In this document: positions 58,979 to 64,000 of the stretch, in pieces
Position numbering within the stretch: the stretch's first letter is position 1
Layout: each line of letters opens with the position of its first letter
Assembly: GCA_050733695.1 (NCBI GenBank)
Contig: JBOHTO010000056.1
Location: 1 to 64,000, forward strand
Length of the DNA: 64,000 bases
Reading direction: 5' to 3'
DNA from: JBOHTO01 sp050733695
GTDB lineage: Bacteria; Gemmatimonadota; Gemmatimonadetes; Gemmatimonadales; Gemmatimonadaceae
Program-made: the position numbers and the translations under genes
Notes under the pieces: model-generated
What the model saw: only the letters and a program-made list of their open reading frames with translations
Told to the model about the DNA's origin: nothing
The model's database searches: none

Positions 58979-60354
58979 TCGACAATGGATGCCCTGCGGC
59001 CCTGCGAGCCGTGTTGCGTGCAGGTCTGCTCGCCGGCGTGTGGATGTCAGGGAGCCTGGCGGTACCGGCGCTGGTTCCGGCACAGGCCACGGTGGACGAG
59101 GCACCGGTCGTCACGCTCGCGGAAGCTCGCCGCGCTGCGTCGACAGTCGGCGCCAGCGCGATAGCCGCGCGCGCGCGGGTACAGGCCGCCGCGTGGGAGC
59201 GTCGCGCGGCTCTCACGAACCTGTTCACACCCACCGTGACGGCCGACCTCAACTACACGCACTTCTCCGACCCATTCTTCAACTTTGGCACGGGCGGGAT
59301 CAGTCCCAACGCAACCAGCGCTACGCTCGATGCGCGCTATACGCTGTTCGGTGCGGGGAAGTTCGGGGAACTCGGGCGCGCGCGCGCGTCGCTCGAGAAC
59401 GCCGAAGCGAGCGAGATCGCGGAGAGCTTTCGTACAGCGCTCGCCGTGGACGAAGCCTACTTTGCGGTGCTGGCAGATCGCGAGCTCACGCGTGTGACCG
59501 CAGACCGGCTGCGGCGTGCGGAAGAGCAGTTCGGCCTCGCCAGGGTGCGCGTGCTCGCGGGAGGAGCGATCGCATCCGATTCGCTTCAACTCCTTCTCGA
59601 GGTCAATCGAGCGCGACTCGAGACGCTCCGGCGTGACTCGGCGCTCACGACCTCTCGTTTGCGCCTTGGCAACCGGATCGGCCTCTCGGGGCCCGCCGAT
59701 GCAGCGCCCATGGACACCGCGGTGCTCCCGGCGATGCCTGTCACGCGCGACGAAGCCGTGGTCGAGCTGCGGTCACGCGGTCCCGGGATTCAGGCTGCCC
59801 GTGCAGCCGAGCGTGCCGCAGATGCCGCGGTCCGATCCGAGCGAGAGGCGTACTTCCCGGGAATCCTCCTCGGGGCAAACACCGGCGCCTACGACGCGGA
59901 GTTCTTTCCCTCCGCGTTCCGGCGCACGCAGTTCACCATCGGGGTATCGCTTCCCATCTGGAACGGCGGGCAGCGCGAGCTCGCCGTCGCGATGGCAGCC
60001 GTGGCGCGCGATATCGCCCGTGCCGAGCGGCAGGAAGCCGAGCGTGCAGCCGGGGAGATCATGGTGCAGGCCTGGCATGGGTACGAGACTGCGCGTGCCG
60101 GAGTGGCGCTCGGACTCGTAGGCGTAGCGGTCGCGACCGAGAACTTCAGGGTACAGCGCGCCCGATATCGCGAAGGTGCGACGACCATCCTGGATCTGCT
60201 CGAGGCTCAGGTCGCGCTGAGTGAAGCCGAAGCGTCGCTTGTGCAATCGCGCTACGCAACACGATTGGCGCTGGCGCGTATCGAGGCGCTACTCGGGCGC
60301 CGCATGTTCGACACGAACGTAACGGATTCGGCGTATCGCGGAGGCGAGAGGTGA
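58975..60354 (+). CDS. TolC-family outer-membrane efflux protein
   Basis: A 459-residue protein with a signal peptide (about 1-37). Two internally repeated halves have the beta-strand/helical-hairpin pattern of TolC (NLFTPTVTADLNYTHFSDPF, then helical VDEAYFAVLADRELTRVTAD; second half GVSLPIWNGGQRELAVAMAA). It forms the outer-membrane duct of the RND pump. GTG start at 58975 overlapping the RND stop. Sitting between transporter and adaptor is not the commonest order. Confidence 0.92.
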   Translation: MIDNGCPAALRAVLRAGLLAGVWMSGSLAVPALVPAQATVDEAPVVTLAEARRAASTVGASAIAARARVQAAAWERRAALTNLFTPTVTADLNYTHFSDPFFNFGTGGISPNATSATLDARYTLFGAGKFGELGRARASLENAEASEIAESFRTALAVDEAYFAVLADRELTRVTADRLRRAEEQFGLARVRVLAGGAIASDSLQLLLEVNRARLETLRRDSALTTSRLRLGNRIGLSGPADAAPMDTAVLPAMPVTRDEAVVELRSRGPGIQAARAAERAADAAVRSEREAYFPGILLGANTGAYDAEFFPSAFRRTQFTIGVSLPIWNGGQRELAVAMAAVARDIARAERQEAERAAGEIMVQAWHGYETARAGVALGLVGVAVATENFRVQRARYREGATTILDLLEAQVALSEAEASLVQSRYATRLALARIEALLGRRMFDTNVTDSAYRGGER

Positions 60355-61532
60355 TGACCACAGCGTTTGACATGGACGAACACGGGAGCCGCGGAGGGCG
60401 CAGGCGCAATATCGTCATGGCGGGGATCATCATCGTCGCGCTGGTGCTCGTCGCCGCCGTGGCCTGGGGTCGGCTGAGAAACGGCGGCAGCGATCATGCG
60501 GTCGCGGCGTCGGGGGAGGGGGAGGGCGCAATGGGATCCATGCCGCCCATGCCCGTGGATGTCGACACCGCTCGGCGTCTCGAGGTCATCGACGCTGTTC
60601 GTGCGACCGGACGAATCGAGGCCGAACAGGCAATCGAGCTGCGCCCGGATGAGCAGGGGCGAATCACCGCGCTGCTCTTTCGCGAGGGACAGTTCGTGAA
60701 CAGGGGCACGCCGCTCGTGAAGATCGATGACGCGATGCTGCGAGCCGAGGCCGAGCGGGCCAGGGCGGATCGCGATCTCGCCGGTCAGCAGCTCGGGCGC
60801 GCGCAGCGGCTGCGCGCGGAGAATGCATCCTCGCCCGCTGACCTCGAGCGAGCCGAGGCAGCCGCGCGAACTGCGGCGGCGGAACTCGCGCTGCTGGAGC
60901 TGCAGATCGCACGCACCACGGTGCGCGCACCTTTCGCCGGTGTCGTGGGCCAGCGGTTCGTGAGCGCGGGTGACTATGTCACGACCGCCACACGGCTCCT
61001 GACACTGCAGACAGTGGACCCGCAGCGCGCGGTGATCGAGGTCCCCGAGCGACATGCCGTGAGTCTCCGCCGTGGACAGACGATGGAGTTCACCGTGGCC
61101 GCGCAGCCGGAACGCCTTTTCCGTGCCGAGGTCGACTTCATCGATCCTGTCGTGCAGGACGCCAGCCGCACGATAGTGGTCAAGGCGCGCGCCCCCAATC
61201 CCGGGCGGCTGCTCAGGCCCGGCATGTTCATCGAAGCGCGGCTGGCTACCGCCACGCGACCGAACGCCGTCGTGGTGCCGGAGGATGCAGTACAGCCGTT
61301 GCGCACCGCGAACCTCGTCTGGGCGGTGGTGGACGGAAAGGCGAGCCGGCGTGTTGTGGAGCTCGGCGCGCGTGCACAGGGGATTGTCGAGATTGTCAGC
61401 GGCGTGAGCGCCGGCGAGCTGGTCGTCGTGGGCGGGCTGGAGCGGATGGCGGAGGGGATGCCCGTTGCCCCGCAGGCGATGGCGGAGAGGGAGGGCGAGG
61501 GGAAGGGGGAGGGGAAGGACGTGCCGGGGTAG
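60351..61532 (+). CDS. RND periplasmic adaptor (membrane fusion protein)
   Basis: A 393-residue adaptor. An N-terminal anchor helix (NIVMAGIIIVALVLVAAVAW) is followed by the lipoyl/hairpin/beta-barrel parts (VRATGRIEAEQAIELRPDEQ, ERAEAAARTAAAELALLELQ, RTTVRAPFAGVVGQRFVSAG). It links RND and TolC. The start is GTG 60351 or ATG 60354, overlapping the TolC stop. The C-terminus (EREGEGKGEGKDVPG) is a slippage-prone GAGGGG/GAAGGG tail. It ends the operon; the next gene is convergent after 54 bp. Confidence 0.92.
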   Translation: MMTTAFDMDEHGSRGGRRRNIVMAGIIIVALVLVAAVAWGRLRNGGSDHAVAASGEGEGAMGSMPPMPVDVDTARRLEVIDAVRATGRIEAEQAIELRPDEQGRITALLFREGQFVNRGTPLVKIDDAMLRAEAERARADRDLAGQQLGRAQRLRAENASSPADLERAEAAARTAAAELALLELQIARTTVRAPFAGVVGQRFVSAGDYVTTATRLLTLQTVDPQRAVIEVPERHAVSLRRGQTMEFTVAAQPERLFRAEVDFIDPVVQDASRTIVVKARAPNPGRLLRPGMFIEARLATATRPNAVVVPEDAVQPLRTANLVWAVVDGKASRRVVELGARAQGIVEIVSGVSAGELVVVGGLERMAEGMPVAPQAMAEREGEGKGEGKDVPG

Positions 61533-61586
61533 GCGCCGGCCCCTCACACGGCAGATCCTGCTGCTCGAGGGTTGTTTGAGGCACGA

Positions 61587-63695
61587 TCAGTACGCCGCGA
61601 TCTCCTCGTATGCCCGCCGGAAGTCCTCCACCTGCGGCAGTATGGCGTCCTCGAGCCGCGGGGCGTAGCCCACAAACGTGTCCGTGGAAGCCACACGCTT
61701 TACCGGTGCGTCCAGCCACGCGAAGCATTCGTCCGCAATGGCCGCCGCGATCTCCGCACCGTAGCCCCACGAGATCGAGTCCTCATACGCCACGATCACG
61801 CGCGCAGTCTTCCGCACAGATGCGTACACGGCCTCGCGATCCCACGGTGCGAGCGAGCGCAGATCGATGACCTCCACCTCGAGGCCGGTGTCGGCGATCT
61901 GGTTCGCGGCCGCGAGCGCGCGCTGCACCGTCGCACCGTAGGTCACCACCGTCACGTCCGATCCCTCGCGAGCGACGCGCGCCTTGCCGAATGGGATCAT
62001 GAAATCAGGTCCGGGATTTCTCCCCTTGTTGTAGGTCTGGCGGTAGAGATGCTTGTGTTCCAGGAAGATCACCGGATCGTCGCAACGGATCGCCGTACGC
62101 AGGAGCCCGTTTGCATCCAGCGCAGTCGCGGGACACACGACGCGCAGTCCGGGGCAGTGGGTGAACAGCGACGCACCCGTCTGCGAATGGTAGATCGCGC
62201 CGCGGATATAGCCTCCGTACGTCGTGCGAACCACCACCGGTGCGCTGAAGCTGTTGTTCGACCGCCAGCGCAGCGTAGCCAGCTCGCTGCGAATCTGCAT
62301 GTATGCGGGCCAGATGTAGTCGAAGAACTGGATCTCGACGATCGGCTTGAAGCCACGCGTCGCGAGACCGATGGCCCGGCCCACGATGTTCGCCTCGGCG
62401 AGCGGTGAGTTGTACACGCGCGCGCTGCCAAACTCCTTCTGCAGGCCCCACGTCGCCTTGAACACGCCGCCCTTCCCCTTGACCTTCCCCAGATACTGCT
62501 CGCGCGATACGTCCGCGACATCCTCGCCGAACATGAGGATCCGCTCGTCGCGGTGCATCTCGTCCTTCATGCATGCGTTGAGCAGATCAACCATCGTCGT
62601 CTCGCCGCCAGAGAAATCCGGCGCGTTCTCGGTATCGAAGCTCTCGCCCGTCGGGTCCACGTCCGGCGAGTGCACGGCGAAGTACACGGTATCCGCGGCC
62701 GGCTGTTCCTGCTCCAGCGCGTCGTCCGTCGCCGCGAGTATCTCCGCGTCGATGGACTGCTGCATCTCGCGGATCTCATCGTCCGTGGCGTGTCCTTCCG
62801 CGATCAGCCACGCGGGGAACGTCGTGATCGGATCGCGCGCGGCATCGGCGTCGCGCTCCTCCTCCGGCCGGTACGCAACCTCGTCGTCCGAAAGCGAATG
62901 CGAGTACGGCCGGATCACGCGCGCATGCACGAGCGCCGGCCCCTTCCGCTTGCGCGCGTAGCTCACAGCCTTGCTCATCGCGTCGTAACTGGTCACGAGA
63001 TCGCAGCCATCGACTTCCTGTATGAACAGTCCGGGGAAACCGGTGAGCAGCCGCGAGATGTTGCCGCCCGGCGTGTTGACCTCGACCGGGACCGAAATGG
63101 CGTAGCCGTTGTCCTCGATCACGTAGACAACTGGCAGAGCGAGATTGCACGCCGTGTTGAGTGATTCCCAGAACTCTCCCTCGCTCGTGGTTCCATCGCC
63201 CCCGGAGACGTACACGACCTCGTCCTTCTCGAACCCGCCGGTAATGCCGAGGAGCTTCGCGCGGTACGAAGCTTCCGCGCACCCGACGGCCTGGAGGAAC
63301 TGTGTGCCGGTGGGCGACGACGACGACACGATGTTCAGCCCCGGGTGGCCCCAGTGGCTCGGCATCTGCCTTCCGCCCGACGCGGGATCGCGTGCCGCGC
63401 CGACCGCCTCGTACAGCATCTCGGCCGGCGTGACACCGAGCTCGAGACAGAACGCACGGTCCCGATAGTACGGATAGAACCAGTCGTGCGACGCGCGCAT
63501 CGCCATGCCGGCCGCCGTCAGGATCGCCTCGTGGCCGGCGCCGGAGATCTGGAAGAAGATCCTGTTCTGCCGCTTGAGCTGGATCTCCTTGTCGTCGAGC
63601 TTGCGCGAAAGGAGCATCGTGCGGCAGGCGCCGAGCAGCCGGTCTCGGCTCAGCCCTGCGGCGCCTCTCCGTTCGGCCCGCGTCTGGGTCGCCAT
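61587..63695 (-). CDS. 2-oxo acid dehydrogenase E1, alpha and beta subunits fused
   Basis: A 702-residue protein. Residues 1-360 match the E1-alpha subunit with the ThDP motif GGDGTTSEGEFWESLNTACN and EDNGYAISV. Residues about 390-702 match E1-beta (VGRAIGLATRGFKPIVEIQF, VYNSPLAEANI, VVTYGATVQRALAAANQIAD). Most branched-chain or pyruvate E1 complexes use two genes; the fusion is seen in several phyla. The first domain has the long HSLSDDEVAYR loop of branched-chain type, so 2-oxoisovalerate is the likeliest substrate. The ATG at 63695 follows CGGAGAA, and a TGCTATCTT extended -10 lies upstream (63735-63730). Confidence 0.9.
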   Translation of the reverse strand: MATQTRAERRGAAGLSRDRLLGACRTMLLSRKLDDKEIQLKRQNRIFFQISGAGHEAILTAAGMAMRASHDWFYPYYRDRAFCLELGVTPAEMLYEAVGAARDPASGGRQMPSHWGHPGLNIVSSSSPTGTQFLQAVGCAEASYRAKLLGITGGFEKDEVVYVSGGDGTTSEGEFWESLNTACNLALPVVYVIEDNGYAISVPVEVNTPGGNISRLLTGFPGLFIQEVDGCDLVTSYDAMSKAVSYARKRKGPALVHARVIRPYSHSLSDDEVAYRPEEERDADAARDPITTFPAWLIAEGHATDDEIREMQQSIDAEILAATDDALEQEQPAADTVYFAVHSPDVDPTGESFDTENAPDFSGGETTMVDLLNACMKDEMHRDERILMFGEDVADVSREQYLGKVKGKGGVFKATWGLQKEFGSARVYNSPLAEANIVGRAIGLATRGFKPIVEIQFFDYIWPAYMQIRSELATLRWRSNNSFSAPVVVRTTYGGYIRGAIYHSQTGASLFTHCPGLRVVCPATALDANGLLRTAIRCDDPVIFLEHKHLYRQTYNKGRNPGPDFMIPFGKARVAREGSDVTVVTYGATVQRALAAANQIADTGLEVEVIDLRSLAPWDREAVYASVRKTARVIVAYEDSISWGYGAEIAAAIADECFAWLDAPVKRVASTDTFVGYAPRLEDAILPQVEDFRRAYEEIAAY

Positions 63696-63950
63696 GGTTC
63701 TCCGGGAAACGTGTGCGTCTGGTTCGAGCAAGATAGCAGTCGTGGCGCCGCGAGGGCTACAGGCCGCAGGGCGCAGGTACAACGTGGGCATGCCGCGACC
63801 GGCCGCGGGTCGCGAGGTCGATGCCGGCGCTGGCCGATGGCGCGCATCTCGAAGCGCGCGCGGGCCACGACACGCACGCCCCGCGCCGCGCGCGACCGTG
63901 GCACCGGCTGTGCGTGATCGACGGCCGCACCCACCTGACAGCGAGGAGCC

Positions 63951-64000
63951 ATGTCGAGGGCGGCAGCGGGATGCATATTCTGCGATCTCGTCCGGGGCGC
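63951..64000 (+). CDS. HIT-family protein, first 16 codons (partial)
   Basis: The last 50 bases begin a gene after GAGGAG: ATG at 63951, reading MSRAAAGCIFCDLVRG to the window end. G-CIFC-DL(V/I)xG is the N-terminal zinc-knuckle start of histidine-triad nucleotide-binding proteins. The rest is outside the window. The 255 bases between it and the E1 gene hold no other gene, only the divergent promoters. Confidence 0.7.
   Translation, partial: MSRAAAGCIFCDLVRG

Overview
The window is about 66-68% GC by eye, with G/C-rich third codon positions, densely packed genes and many 1-, 4- or 8-nt start/stop overlaps. Two ATPase-less ADOP-type ABC permeases, an ECF42 sigma factor with a DGPF/YciI partner gene, a long Ser/Thr kinase fusion, LVIVD-propeller and secreted DPP-IV-type peptidase genes, and dispersed TTCCCGC..GCGGGAA palindromes suggest a free-living, aerobic soil or freshwater bacterium. 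Gemmatimonadota is my best guess and Acidobacteriota the main alternative; this is inference from gene content, since no rRNA or other marker phylogeny is available here. No tRNA, rRNA, CRISPR array, insertion sequence or prophage was recognised.

Layout. 1-11.5 kb: the tail of a DoxX-like gene, ADOP permease 1, yciI, an internally deleted VOC gene, an ankyrin protein, ADOP permease 2, a kinase-PEGA-SUMF1-esterase fusion, then the ECF42 sigma factor. yciI, VOC and ECF42 genes normally sit together, so this looks like a cluster opened up by other genes. 11.5-16.2 kb: a striking nested dyad in front of a truncated HTH gene, queG and a small partner, a small membrane protein, a secreted glycine-rich protein, an RCC1-repeat relic and a DUF885 peptidase. 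16.5-23.2 kb: an Ig/LVIVD surface protein, a secreted acidic protein, an overlapping LOG / deoxyhypusine-synthase-like / membrane-protein operon, and an MBL hydrolase. 23.2-30 kb: greA behind a terminator-like leader hairpin, a full-length Lhr helicase and glpD.

30-36 kb: fadI, fadJ and a DPP-IV-like peptidase in one operon. 36-42 kb: a decayed repeat array, proline dehydrogenase, a coupled small gene, rsgA, MscS, and a ClC H+/Cl- exchanger with CBS domains. 42-47.6 kb: an EamA exporter whose C-terminal tail is a 9-bp minisatellite, its Lrp regulator, a cupin protein, an ECF sigma factor with a soluble zinc-finger anti-sigma gene, and a csaA / sulfurtransferase / OsmC thiol-stress operon. 47.6-53 kb: two thioredoxin-like [2Fe-2S] ferredoxins flanking an alpha/beta hydrolase, htpX, an amidohydrolase and a cysteine-rich lipoprotein. 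53-64 kb: a secreted M14 carboxypeptidase, a three-gene RND efflux operon, a fused alpha/beta 2-oxo acid dehydrogenase E1, and the first codons of a HIT-family gene.

Themes: lipid and branched-chain carbon use (fadI/fadJ, glpD, E1), peptide and proline scavenging (DPP-IV, M14, DUF885, proline dehydrogenase), envelope transport, and redox or thiol defence. Several promoters place the predicted transcript start at the initiator codon, pointing to leaderless mRNAs. The most unusual items are the greA leader hairpin, the nested dyad at 11558-11611, the bacterial DHS-like/LOG operon, the kinase fusion and the in-frame minisatellite.
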